A DNA stretch of 64,000 bases. Origin: Curtobacterium aurantiacum. GTDB lineage: Bacteria > Actinomycetota > Actinomycetes > Actinomycetales > Microbacteriaceae. Both the position numbers and the translations under genes were made by a program. The stretch's first letter is position 1; each line of letters opens with the position of its first letter. Below are positions 48,601-57,137 of the stretch, one piece after another. The notes under the pieces were generated by a model, which made no database searches, was not told where the DNA came from, and saw only the letters and a program-made list of their open reading frames with translations. The stretch is from the NCBI RefSeq assembly GCF_018598555.1, contig NZ_JAHEWN010000010.1, forward strand, positions 1-64,000, given 5' to 3'.

Positions 48601-49689
48601 TCAGGTCGTGCGGAGCAGGTCCTCGACGTCGGCGAGGACGGCCTCGGGCTCGACCTGGTCCACGTAGGAGGGGTCGTGCTCGCAGCGCTGGGCGGTCCAG
48701 CCGACCTGGGTGACGTCCGCACCGCAGACCGGGCACCGCGTCACGAAGGACAGGTGCACCCGGTGCCGGCCGCGGTCGAAGGGGCCGGCGTTGATGACGT
48801 TGCCGAACCAGAACACGCCCACGGTCGGGGTGCCGACGGCCACGGCGAGGTGCCGCGGGCCGGAGTCGTCGCCGACCATGACGTCGGCCGCGGCGAGGAC
48901 CTCGGGGAGTTCGCGGAGCGGCAGCGCCGCGGTCAGGTCGTGGACCCGGTCGCGCAGCGCCGTCGGCAGCGCCGCGACGATGGCGGATGATGCCGGGACG
49001 TCCGTCGCGTCCCCCACGAGCACGACGTCGTCGCCGGCCTCGAGCCGGGCACGGGCGACCTCGGCGAAGCGCGAGGGGCTCCAGCGTCGACGGGGGTCGG
49101 TGGCGCCGGGGTGGATCGCGACGAGTCGACCCTCGACACCGAGGCGCTGTCGGACCCCGGCCCGAGCGGCCTCGGACACGTGCAGTCGGGGGTCGAGGGT
49201 GACCGGTTCGGCGCCGGCGAGCGAGGCCACCTCGAGCGCCCGGACGACCTCGTGCTGGTAGTAGACGTAGCGGACCCAGCGCTCCAGGACCTCGGCGTCC
49301 TCGGTCGCGGTCCCGACGGTGTGGCGGGCGCCGAGCCGGAGCAGGAAGGGGTTGGAGTTCCGGCCGCCGCCGTGCACCTGCACCGCGAGGTCGAAGCGGC
49401 CGTGCAGCCGCTCGAAGAAGTCGTGTTCGCTCGGTGCACCGTCGCCCGACTCCCGAACGCCGGGCACGACGGGGAGCTCCTCGAAGGCGTGGACGGCATC
49501 GGTCCGGCCCTCGAGCACCGGGCGTGCCGACGGTGGGCCGAGCAGCGTGATCCGGGCGTCGGGGTACGCGGCGGCGAGGGCCTCGAACGCCGGGAGGGCG
49601 AACATCAGGTCGCCCAGTCCTCCGCCGCGGAGCACCGCGATCTCTCGGACATCGTCGAACCGTTCTCCGCCCACACCGATCTGTTGCAC
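48601..49689 (-). CDS. Glycosyltransferase family 9 (heptosyltransferase-like)
   Basis: Third GT9 of the locus, about 362 residues: IAVLRGGGLGDLMFALPAFE, LVAIHPGATDPRRRW and VMVGDDSGPRHLAVAVGTPT. A four-Cys-type C-terminal segment (CPVCGADVTQVGW...RCEHD) could bind a metal. GTG 49689 is chosen from a TAGACG box seven bases upstream; GTG 49674 is an alternative. Opposite strand to the rest, flanked by a terminator and the ALDH operon. Confidence 0.85.
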   Translation of the reverse strand: MQQIGVGGERFDDVREIAVLRGGGLGDLMFALPAFEALAAAYPDARITLLGPPSARPVLEGRTDAVHAFEELPVVPGVRESGDGAPSEHDFFERLHGRFDLAVQVHGGGRNSNPFLLRLGARHTVGTATEDAEVLERWVRYVYYQHEVVRALEVASLAGAEPVTLDPRLHVSEAARAGVRQRLGVEGRLVAIHPGATDPRRRWSPSRFAEVARARLEAGDDVVLVGDATDVPASSAIVAALPTALRDRVHDLTAALPLRELPEVLAAADVMVGDDSGPRHLAVAVGTPTVGVFWFGNVINAGPFDRGRHRVHLSFVTRCPVCGADVTQVGWTAQRCEHDPSYVDQVEPEAVLADVEDLLRTT

Positions 49690-49823
49690 AGCTCCACGTC
49701 TACCGGTCGTACCCGGTCGGACGCCCAGCAGCGGCCCCGGATGGACGAGAAGCGCGATGCCGTGATCGCACACAGCGAAGGTCGAGCACCGTGTGAGGCC
49801 CCGCCCGCCTCCGGAAGGACCCC

Positions 49824-51353
49824 ATGACGATCGCACCCCCCGCCGCCGACGACCTCGTGGTGACCGACCCGGTCAACGGATCGATCGCGTCGACCGTGCA
49901 GCGCTCGACCGAGGACGACGTGCGCAACGCCGTCGCCCGTGCTCGTGCCGCTGCCGGAGCCTGGGCCCGGACGGCACCCGCCGAGCGCGGCGCCCTGCTG
50001 CACGCCGCGGCCGAGCACCTCCGTGCACACGCGCAGGAGCTGGCGGACCTGAACACCCGCGAGACCGGCAAGGTGCCCGGCGACGCGCTCGGTGGGGTCG
50101 AAGCCGGCATCGGGACGCTCGTGCAATACGCCGAGCTCGGCCCGGTGCACCGCGGTGAGGCGCTCCGTGGGCAGTTCGGTGCCGCCGACTGGTCGGTGCC
50201 GCACCCCCGCGGCGTGGTGCTCGCCCTGACGCCGTGGAACGACCCGGTCGCCGTGGCCTGCGGGATCCTCGGTGCCGCGATCGTCACCGGCAACACCGTC
50301 GTGCACAAGGGCAGCGAGCGGTGCCCCGCGACGTTCGCCCGACTGAACGCCCTGCTCGCCGAGGTCCTGCCCGACGGCGTCCTGATCGGCGTCGACGGCG
50401 ACGCGACCACGGGCGAGCAGCTCCTGGCCCAGGAGGGCATCGACGTCTACGCCCACGTCGGCTCCACCGCGACCGGTGACCGGCTGAGCGAGGTGGCCGC
50501 GACCACCCGTGCCCACGTCATCCGCGAGAACGGCGGCAACGACCCCGTCATCGTCGACGCCGACGTCGACCCCGAGTGGGCCGCCGCACAGGTCGCCCTC
50601 GGTGCCTTCGCCAACACCGGCCAGATCTGCACCAGCGTGGAGCGGGTCTACGTGCACCAGGACGTCGCCGAGTCCTTCGTCGCCGCGCTCGTCGCCGAGG
50701 CGGAGCGCCGCACCGCAGCACCCGCCGCCGAGTTCGGCCCGCTGGTCGACGACCGTCTGCGCGACCTCGTGCAGGCCCACGTCGACGACGCGATCGCCCG
50801 CGGTGCCTCCGCCCGGACCGGCGGCGTCACGCCGGGCGGTCTCGGGTCGTTCTACCCCGCCACCGTCCTGACCGGCTGCACCGACGACATGCTCGTGCTG
50901 ACCGAGGAGACCTTCGGCCCCGTCGCCCCGGTCCGCGTCGTGTCGGACTTCGAGGAGGGCCTCCGGCTCGCCGCTGCCGACCGCTACGGCCTCGCCGCCA
51001 CCGTGTTGACGAACGACACCGCACACGCCCTGCGTGCGGCGGCCGAGCTGCCCGTCGGCACCGTCAAGGTGAACGCGGTGTTCGGCGGTGCCCCGGGTGG
51101 CAGCGCCCAGCCCCGCGGTGCCTCGGGCGCCGGCTTCGGGTACGGCCCGCACCTGCTCGACGAGATGACGACGACGACCGTGGTGCACCTCGAGGCAGCC
51201 CCGCCGCGCCGCACCGCCGAGCCGTCGACCGCAGCAGCCAGCAGCACCGCAGCAGCCAGCAGCACCGCGGCAGCCAGCAGCCCCGCCACCAGCCCCGCTG
51301 CCGCTGCCGGTGCCGCCGCTGGCAGCGCCGACACCGTGGGAGGCACCCGATGA
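49824..51353 (+). CDS. Aldehyde dehydrogenase
   Basis: NAD(P)-dependent oxidation of an aldehyde; substrate unknown. 509 residues: PWNDPVAVACGILGAA, catalytic E235 in RENGGND and nucleophile C269 in NTGQICTS, so active. Related to benzaldehyde/succinate-semialdehyde types. Residues 455-509 are an Ala/Ser tail with three AAASST-type repeats. GGAAGGA precedes ATG 49824. Its stop overlaps the second hldE-like start (ATGA); it is the first gene of the second arm of the heptose locus. Confidence 0.9.
   Translation: MTIAPPAADDLVVTDPVNGSIASTVQRSTEDDVRNAVARARAAAGAWARTAPAERGALLHAAAEHLRAHAQELADLNTRETGKVPGDALGGVEAGIGTLVQYAELGPVHRGEALRGQFGAADWSVPHPRGVVLALTPWNDPVAVACGILGAAIVTGNTVVHKGSERCPATFARLNALLAEVLPDGVLIGVDGDATTGEQLLAQEGIDVYAHVGSTATGDRLSEVAATTRAHVIRENGGNDPVIVDADVDPEWAAAQVALGAFANTGQICTSVERVYVHQDVAESFVAALVAEAERRTAAPAAEFGPLVDDRLRDLVQAHVDDAIARGASARTGGVTPGGLGSFYPATVLTGCTDDMLVLTEETFGPVAPVRVVSDFEEGLRLAAADRYGLAATVLTNDTAHALRAAAELPVGTVKVNAVFGGAPGGSAQPRGASGAGFGYGPHLLDEMTTTTVVHLEAAPPRRTAEPSTAAASSTAAASSTAAASSPATSPAAAAGAAAGSADTVGGTR
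51231..51284. repeat. 18-base triple tandem repeat in the ALDH tail
   Basis: Units at 51231-51248, 51249-51266 and 51267-51284 (GCAGCAGCCAGCAGCACC, the third diverged) encode Ala-Ala-Ala-Ser-Ser-Thr. In-frame, so copy number could vary without shifting the frame. Confidence 0.8.
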
Positions 51354-52843
51354 CCGCCGACGTCCGACTGGTCCGCGACCTCGTCGCGACCGTCGACGAC
51401 CGCGAGCCGCTCGTCGTCGTCATCGGCGACTGCATCCTCGACCGCTGGACGGTCGGCGAGGCCGAGCGGGTCTCCCGCGAGGCCCCGGCCCCCGTCGTCC
51501 GCGTCACCGAGACGATCGCGGTGCCCGGCGGCGCCGCCAACACCGCCGTGAACGCCCGTGCTCTCGGCGCCCGGGTCCGCATGGTCGGGCTCATCGGCGA
51601 CGACGAGGCCGGCGACGTGCTGCGCCAGCGACTCGAGGCAGCCGGCGTCGACACGTCGTTCCTGGTCGAGATCCCCGGCGCCCGCACCACCACGAAGTCC
51701 CGTGTGGTCGGCGGTGACCGCGTCGTCGTCCGGGTCGACGAGCTCGCCGCGACCCCGACCGCCGAGCACGGCGAACGCCTCGCCCGCTCGGTCGCCCGCG
51801 CCGTCCGGTGCGCCGACGCCGCCGTCGTGTGCGACTACGGCCTGGGTGTCCGCGCCGAGGACGTCGTGCCCATGCTCGACCGTGACCGCCCCGGCGCCGT
51901 CGTGGTCGACGCCCACGACCTGACCCGCTGGGCAGCACTGCACCCCGACCTCGTCACGCCGAACGCCGGTGAGACCGCCGCGCTGCTCGGCACGGAACTC
52001 GGCACCGGTTCGGACCGTGTCACCACCGTCGTCGCTGCCCGTGCCGAGGTGCTCGCCCGCAGCGGTGCCCGCGCCGCGGTGGTCACGCTCGACCGCGACG
52101 GCACGGTGCTGCTCGAGCCCGGTTCCGACCAGGGCTACCGCACACGTGCGACGCCCGCCTCGGAGCAGCAGGCCTCCGGTGCCGGTGACACCTTCTGCGC
52201 CGCGGCGACCGTCGCCCTCGCCGTGCAGGCGCCCCTGCGCGACGCCGTCTCGGTCGCCCAGGCGGCCGCCGACGTCGTCGTCCGCGAGGCCGGCACCTCG
52301 GTCTGCACCGCCGCTGCCCTGCTCGGCTCGGTCACCGCACCGGCCGCCACCGTGGTCGACCACGACGAACTCGCCACCGCGGTCGAGGCGGCACGGCAGG
52401 CCGGTCGTCGCGTGGTCTTCACGAACGGCTGCTTCGACGTCGTGCACCGCGGCCACACCACGTACCTGCGGCAGGCCCGCGACCTCGGTGACCTGCTCGT
52501 CGTCGCCCTGAACGACGACGACTCGGTGCGCCGGTTGAAGGGTCCGGAACGGCCGATCAACCCCGCCGAGGACCGCGCCGGCGTGCTCGCGGCGCTCGCC
52601 TGTGTCGACCTGGTCACGGTGTTCGCCACGGACACCCCGATCCCGCTCATCGAACGGCTGCGGCCCGAGGTCTACGTCAAGGGCGGCGACTACTCCCCCG
52701 AGATGCTGACCGAGACCGAGGTCGTCCGCGGCTACGGCGGCGAGGTCGTCATGGTCGACTACGTGCCCGAGCACTCCACGAGCGCCGTCGTCCGCCGCAT
52801 CCGCGAGGCCGCCGCCCGCACCGAACCGGACCCGGCACCGTGA
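51350..52843 (+). CDS. hldE: HldE-like bifunctional heptose kinase/nucleotidyltransferase, copy 2
   Basis: 497 residues, the closer match to HldE: VIGDCILDRWTVGEAERVS and EAPAPVVRVTETIAVPGGAA in the kinase domain, GAGD at 277-280, then the nucleotidyltransferase with TNGCFDVVHRGH (HRGH 366-369), RRLKGPERPINP and EVYVKGGDYSPE. It probably makes heptose 1,7-bisphosphate and NDP-heptose. ATGA overlap with ALDH upstream, GTGA with the GT2 downstream. Symbol by homology only. Confidence 0.85.
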   Translation: MTADVRLVRDLVATVDDREPLVVVIGDCILDRWTVGEAERVSREAPAPVVRVTETIAVPGGAANTAVNARALGARVRMVGLIGDDEAGDVLRQRLEAAGVDTSFLVEIPGARTTTKSRVVGGDRVVVRVDELAATPTAEHGERLARSVARAVRCADAAVVCDYGLGVRAEDVVPMLDRDRPGAVVVDAHDLTRWAALHPDLVTPNAGETAALLGTELGTGSDRVTTVVAARAEVLARSGARAAVVTLDRDGTVLLEPGSDQGYRTRATPASEQQASGAGDTFCAAATVALAVQAPLRDAVSVAQAAADVVVREAGTSVCTAAALLGSVTAPAATVVDHDELATAVEAARQAGRRVVFTNGCFDVVHRGHTTYLRQARDLGDLLVVALNDDDSVRRLKGPERPINPAEDRAGVLAALACVDLVTVFATDTPIPLIERLRPEVYVKGGDYSPEMLTETEVVRGYGGEVVMVDYVPEHSTSAVVRRIREAAARTEPDPAP

Positions 52844-53724
52844 CCGCCCGCTGGTCCGGGTCCTGGGCGAAGGCCCCCGATCCAGCGGACACGAGCACGG
52901 TCGACGTCGACGTGCTCATCCCCACCGTCGGCAGGCCGGCCGAGCTCGCCACGACGCTCGCCGGCCTCGCCGCCCAGACCGACGTCGACCTGCGCGTCGT
53001 GCTGAGCGACCAGTCGGCGGACGGAGACGCCGCCAGCGCGCCGGCGGTCGCCGCCATGCTCCGCGTCCTGGAGGCCCAGGGCCGGCCCGTCGTGCTCCTC
53101 ACGCACCGGGAACGGCGTGGCCTGGCAGAGCACCGGCAGTTCCTGCTCGACCACGCCGAGGCAGCCGCGGTGCTGTTCCTCGACGACGACGTCTGGCTCG
53201 AGCCGGGGTCGATCGCGCGGATGCTCGACGCGCTGCGCACCCTGGGCTGCGGGTTCGTCGGCAGCGCGGTGCAGGGGTTGTCGTACCTGCAGGACCGCCG
53301 CCCCCACGAGACCTCGGTGTTCGAGCGGTGGGACGGCCCCGTCGTGCCCGAGGTGGTGCGCCGCGGCACCCCCGGCTTCGACCGCTGGTCGCTGCACAAC
53401 GCCGCGAACCCGACGCACGTCGCCGCCGACCTCGACCTGCGCCCCGGCGAGTGGGTGCCCTACCGCGTCGCGTGGGTCGGTGCCTGCGCGCTGTACGACC
53501 GTCGTGCGCTCGAGGAGGTCGGGGGCTTCCGGTTCTGGGACACCCTGCCGCCCGAGCACGCCGGTGAGGACGTCGTCGCGCAGTGGCGGGTGATGGAACG
53601 ATTCGGCGGTGCGGGCATCATGCCCTCGGGTGCCGTGCACCTGGAGGCCCCGACCACCGTCGTCGACCGCCGTGTGGACGCACCCGACGTGGTGTTCGCG
53701 GACGGGAACGTCATACCGCGGTAG
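52840..53724 (+). CDS. Glycosyltransferase family 2
   Basis: 294 residues, GT-A fold: VDVLIPTVGRPAELATTLAG at the N-terminus, VLFLDDDVWLEPG with the DDD metal motif, and a late PPEHAGEDVVAQWRV with the catalytic ED. No membrane helix, so it acts at the inner face of the membrane. Last gene of the ALDH-hldE-GT2 unit. Confidence 0.88.
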   Translation: MTARWSGSWAKAPDPADTSTVDVDVLIPTVGRPAELATTLAGLAAQTDVDLRVVLSDQSADGDAASAPAVAAMLRVLEAQGRPVVLLTHRERRGLAEHRQFLLDHAEAAAVLFLDDDVWLEPGSIARMLDALRTLGCGFVGSAVQGLSYLQDRRPHETSVFERWDGPVVPEVVRRGTPGFDRWSLHNAANPTHVAADLDLRPGEWVPYRVAWVGACALYDRRALEEVGGFRFWDTLPPEHAGEDVVAQWRVMERFGGAGIMPSGAVHLEAPTTVVDRRVDAPDVVFADGNVIPR

Positions 53725-53817
53725 GGGGTGGTCGAGACCACCGCGGGATGGCCAGCGCGCGCCGGCTCCGTAGCGTCGTCCTCGTCGACGAGTTCCGTCG
53801 GCGGGAGGGAGCACCCC

Positions 53818-54522
53818 GTGTTCGACCAGATCACCCCGCTCGTCGTCGAGCTGGCCGCGAGTCCGCTCGTCTACGTCGTCCTCTTCGCCCTGTGCCTGGT
53901 GGACGGCTTCTTCCCGCCGGTGCCGAGCGAGTCCGCCCTCGTCGCGATCGCCGCCATCGCCGCGACGTCCGGACAACCCGTCCTCGCCGTGGTGCTCGTC
54001 GCCGCCGCCCTCGGAGCGATCGCCGGCGACTCGATCGCGTACTGGATCGGGCGCCGGATCGGGTTCGCCCGGCTGGCCCGGTCGAAGCGACCACGGATCG
54101 CGGCGGCCTTCGCGTTCGCGGAGCGGCAGATGCAGCGCCGCTCCGCCAGCCTCATCCTGACCGGGCGCTTCATCCCGGTCGGCCGGGTCGCGGTCAACAT
54201 GACCGCCGGCGCGACCGGCCTGCCCTACCGCCGGTTCCTCGCGATCAGTGCGATCGCGGGGCTGGCGTGGTCGGCGGTGTCGATCGGCATCGCCCTGGCC
54301 GCGTCGAGCGTGCTGCACGAACCGATCGTCGCGGCCCTGGTGTCGATGGTGGTCGCCGCCGGGCTCGGGATCGCGGTCGACCGGGTGCTCGGTACCATCA
54401 GCCGCAGGCGCGAAGCCCGCGAGGCCCGCGCTGCTGCCGCTGCCGCTGCCGCTGCCACACCCGCCCCCGCCACCGCCCCCGAACCCTGCCTCGTCCGAAC
54501 CGGAGAGACCGCCCGCCCGTGA
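53818..54522 (+). CDS. DedA-family membrane protein
   Basis: 234 residues with four to five hydrophobic spans, FFPPVPSESALVAIAAIAA and GRFIPVGRVAVNMTAGATG, the DedA/VTT signatures. DedA proteins recycle undecaprenyl phosphate or maintain membrane homeostasis. The C-terminus is an Ala-rich run. GTG 53818 has GGGAGGGAG upstream; TAGCGT at 53771-53776 is a possible -10 box. Its stop overlaps the histidine-kinase start (GTGA), so all three genes form an operon. Confidence 0.88.
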   Translation: MFDQITPLVVELAASPLVYVVLFALCLVDGFFPPVPSESALVAIAAIAATSGQPVLAVVLVAAALGAIAGDSIAYWIGRRIGFARLARSKRPRIAAAFAFAERQMQRRSASLILTGRFIPVGRVAVNMTAGATGLPYRRFLAISAIAGLAWSAVSIGIALAASSVLHEPIVAALVSMVVAAGLGIAVDRVLGTISRRREAREARAAAAAAAAATPAPATAPEPCLVRTGETARP

Positions 54523-55766
54523 CCGTCGTCCCGAAGCCCCGACCCACCTGGGTCCGGCCTGCCGTGCAGATCGGCTTCGTCGTCGTCGTGGTGTCCCTGT
54601 TCGCCGTCGCCGCACCCGTCACCGCCGTGTTCTACGGTGTCCCCGTGCCGCTCGCGATGCTCGCGACCGCCGTGCTGTCGGCGAGCATCGGGCTCGCACC
54701 GCTCGTCCCCCGCACGGCGTCGGTCGCGCACCTCGTCGCCCTCGCCGGCCTCGGGGTCCTGACGGCACCCGGCACCGTCGGGCCCTGGCCGGTCTCGGTC
54801 ACGAGCATCATCGGCCTGAGCGTGCTGCTCGTCGTGCTGGGCGTCCGCACCACCTGGCGGCTCACCGCGGTGGTCTGGGTCGCGGCGACGCTGCTCACCC
54901 TGCTGCTCATCGGCGTGACCCCCGACCGGTGGGGGCAGGTCGACGTCTGGGCGACGAGCTTCGTGGTGAGCGCCGGCGACACCCTCGTCGTGGCCACCGC
55001 GGCGGTCGTGATCGGGCAGCGCCGGAGCGTGCGCGAGGAGCTCGCCGCCGCCCGCCGCGACACCGAGCTCGAGCAGGCCCGACGCCGGACGGTCGAGGAG
55101 CGCTCCCGGATCGCCCGTGAGCTCCACGACGTCGTCGCCCACAGCATGTCCGTCGTGCACATGCAGGCCGAGTCCGCCCCGTACCGCGTCTCGGACCTGC
55201 CGCCGGAGGCCCGCACCGAGTTCGCCGCGATCGCCGAGACCTCGCGCACGGCCCTGCGGGAGATGCGGCAGCTGCTCGGCACCCTGCGTGGTGACGCCGA
55301 CGCCGAGCGCGCACCGCAGCCGCGGCTCGCCGACCTGCACGCGCTCGTGCAGGCCACCCGCGCGGCCGGGATCCCCGTCGAGCTCCGGCTCGACGAGGGG
55401 CTCGACCCAGACCTCGACGACGTCGACCGGCTGGCACAGCTCACCGTGTACCGGGTCGTGCAGGAAGCGCTCGGCAACGTGGCCCGGCACGCGCCCGGTG
55501 CGACCACCGTCGTGACGGTCGGGAGGCACGGCTCGGCCCTCACAGTCGAGGTCGCGAACACAGCGCCACCGGTCGGCAGCGTGCCCGGTGCGCCGCCGGA
55601 CGACGGCGGCTTCGGCCTGGCGGGGATGCGCGAGCGCGTCGCCGCGCTCCGCGGCACGATCGACCACGGGCCGGACCCGGACGGCGGCTTCCGCGTCGCC
55701 GTGCGCCTGCCCACCCGGCCCGCCGCGACCACGTCGCAGCCGACGGCCGACGGGGCAAGCCGATGA
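54519..55766 (+). CDS. Sensor histidine kinase (NarL/DesK type)
   Basis: 415 residues: four to six membrane helices in the first 165, HisKA_3 dimerization with H203 in ARELHDVVAHSM, and a HATPase domain with VQEALGNVARHA and GGFGLAGMRERV. No extracytoplasmic sensor domain, so it senses in or at the membrane, as expected beside DedA. GTGA and ATGA overlaps on both sides. Confidence 0.93.
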   Translation: MTVVPKPRPTWVRPAVQIGFVVVVVSLFAVAAPVTAVFYGVPVPLAMLATAVLSASIGLAPLVPRTASVAHLVALAGLGVLTAPGTVGPWPVSVTSIIGLSVLLVVLGVRTTWRLTAVVWVAATLLTLLLIGVTPDRWGQVDVWATSFVVSAGDTLVVATAAVVIGQRRSVREELAAARRDTELEQARRRTVEERSRIARELHDVVAHSMSVVHMQAESAPYRVSDLPPEARTEFAAIAETSRTALREMRQLLGTLRGDADAERAPQPRLADLHALVQATRAAGIPVELRLDEGLDPDLDDVDRLAQLTVYRVVQEALGNVARHAPGATTVVTVGRHGSALTVEVANTAPPVGSVPGAPPDDGGFGLAGMRERVAALRGTIDHGPDPDGGFRVAVRLPTRPAATTSQPTADGASR

Positions 55767-56425
55767 CGCGGGTGATGGTGGTCGACGACCAGCAGATGTT
55801 CCGTGTCGGACTGCGGGCGATCCTCCAGGCCCAGGACGACGTCGAGGTCGTCGGCGAGGCCGCGAACGGGGCCGAGGCGGTCGTGATGGCGATCCGGCTC
55901 CGGCCGGACGTGATCCTGATGGACGTCCGGATGCCGGAGCTCGACGGGATCGAGGCGACCCGGCGGATCACCGCGGCGCCCGCGGAGTCGCCCGTCCGCG
56001 TGGTGATGCTCACGACGTTCGACATCGACGACTACGTGTTCGACGCGCTCCGTGCCGGGGCGAGCGGGTTCCTGCTCAAGGACGCGAGCGCCGAGGAGCT
56101 CGTGCAGGCCGTGCGGACCGTCGCAGCCGGCGACTCCCTGCTCGCACCGAGGGTGACCCGGCACCTCGTCGAGGCCTTCGTCGCCGGTCCGCAGCCGACG
56201 GCCCCGCGGACCGAGGTGCTCGACGTGCTGACCGACCGGGAGCGTGACGTGTTCCTGCTGATGGCGCGGGGCCGGTCGAACGGCGAGATCGCGGCGGAGC
56301 TGTTCATCGCCGAGCAGACCGTGAAGACCCACGTCGGCCGGGTCCTGGCGAAGCTGCAGCTGCGGGACCGGGTGCACGCCGTCGTGCTGGCCTACGAGAG
56401 CGGGCTGGTCACGCCGTCCGCGTGA
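55763..56425 (+). CDS. LuxR/NarL-type response regulator
   Basis: 220 residues: receiver with phospho-acceptor D54 (LMDVRMP) and LLKDAS lysine, then a C-terminal LuxR HTH (RERDVFLLMARGRSNGEIA, TVKTHVGRVLAKL). Pairs with the adjacent kinase. Targets unknown; the DedA promoter is an obvious candidate. Confidence 0.95.
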   Translation: MTRVMVVDDQQMFRVGLRAILQAQDDVEVVGEAANGAEAVVMAIRLRPDVILMDVRMPELDGIEATRRITAAPAESPVRVVMLTTFDIDDYVFDALRAGASGFLLKDASAEELVQAVRTVAAGDSLLAPRVTRHLVEAFVAGPQPTAPRTEVLDVLTDRERDVFLLMARGRSNGEIAAELFIAEQTVKTHVGRVLAKLQLRDRVHAVVLAYESGLVTPSA

Positions 56426-56447
56426 GGTGCGGGCCCGAGACGTGACC

Positions 56448-56501
56448 GCAGACGGACGGGAGGCCCGGTGCCAGCTGGCACCGGGCCTCCCGTCCGTCTG
56501 C
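56448..56501. terminator. Palindromic repeat copy F, bidirectional terminator
   Basis: A perfect 54-base palindrome: 25-bp arms (56448-56472 and 56477-56501) around AGCT, between the convergent response-regulator and dps genes. Closest relative is 48410-48452. Confidence 0.85.
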
Positions 56502-56515
56502 GGGGTGGTCGCGAC

Positions 56516-57016
56516 TCAGGCGGCGAGGTGCGCCTGCAGGAACCAGCGGTCCTTCGTCAGCGCGCGCTCGATCTCGATCGCGACGTCCTGGCTGTTGAGG
56601 TCGACCTCGTCGAGGCCGTCGACCGCGCGGCGGACCTGCAGCAGGACGGCGTCGATCTGGGCGATCACCTCGGTGATGGTGACGTCGGAGTTCTGGAAGC
56701 CCTGCGACAGCGGCGGCAGCGTGGTGTTCGCGGCGACCGTTGCGATGCGGGAGTCGACGGGCAGCCCGAGGGCGACGATGCGCTCCGCGGCGTTGTCCGC
56801 GTAGTCCTGCGCGTGCTCGACGATCTCGTCGAGGAGCTCGTGCACGCCGACGAAGTTGCGGCCACGGACGTGCCAGTGCGCCTGCTTGCCGTTGACGACG
56901 AGCGCCTCGAGGTCGATGACGACGGGGGCGAGGAACTGGGCGACCCCGGCTGCGAGCTCCGGCGTGGTCGAGAACGGGGACGTGGTGCTGGTGGTGGTGG
57001 TGCTCTGCGTGGTCAT
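56516..57016 (-). CDS. dps: Dps-family DNA-binding ferritin
   Basis: Dodecamer that oxidises and stores iron and shields DNA. 166 residues with a Thr/Ser-rich N-terminal tail, then HWHVRGRNFVGVHELLDEIV and the AQDYADNAAERI helix, which supply the inter-subunit ferroxidase residues (H47, H59, D63/D71 region). ATG 57016 has GGAGGA upstream. It lies downstream of the iron-box SIP gene on the same strand, 121 bases away. Confidence 0.93.
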   Translation of the reverse strand: MTTQSTTTTSTTSPFSTTPELAAGVAQFLAPVVIDLEALVVNGKQAHWHVRGRNFVGVHELLDEIVEHAQDYADNAAERIVALGLPVDSRIATVAANTTLPPLSQGFQNSDVTITEVIAQIDAVLLQVRRAVDGLDEVDLNSQDVAIEIERALTKDRWFLQAHLAA

Positions 57017-57137
57017 GGCGTTTCCTCCTCCTTCGTGGCTCCTCCGCGTCCTGGCCCGGTCCGGACCGGCGCGGTGCTGCCGTTGGTCACAACCATGCCC
57101 GCTGCTCGTGTGTGCCACAAGGAAGAGCAGGCTCCCC

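Noticed and set aside
40428-53724. Heptose locus as a recent horizontal transfer
   Set aside because: Codon use and GC richness look like the rest of the window, and no mobile genes or tRNA flank it. A composition analysis would be needed to decide.
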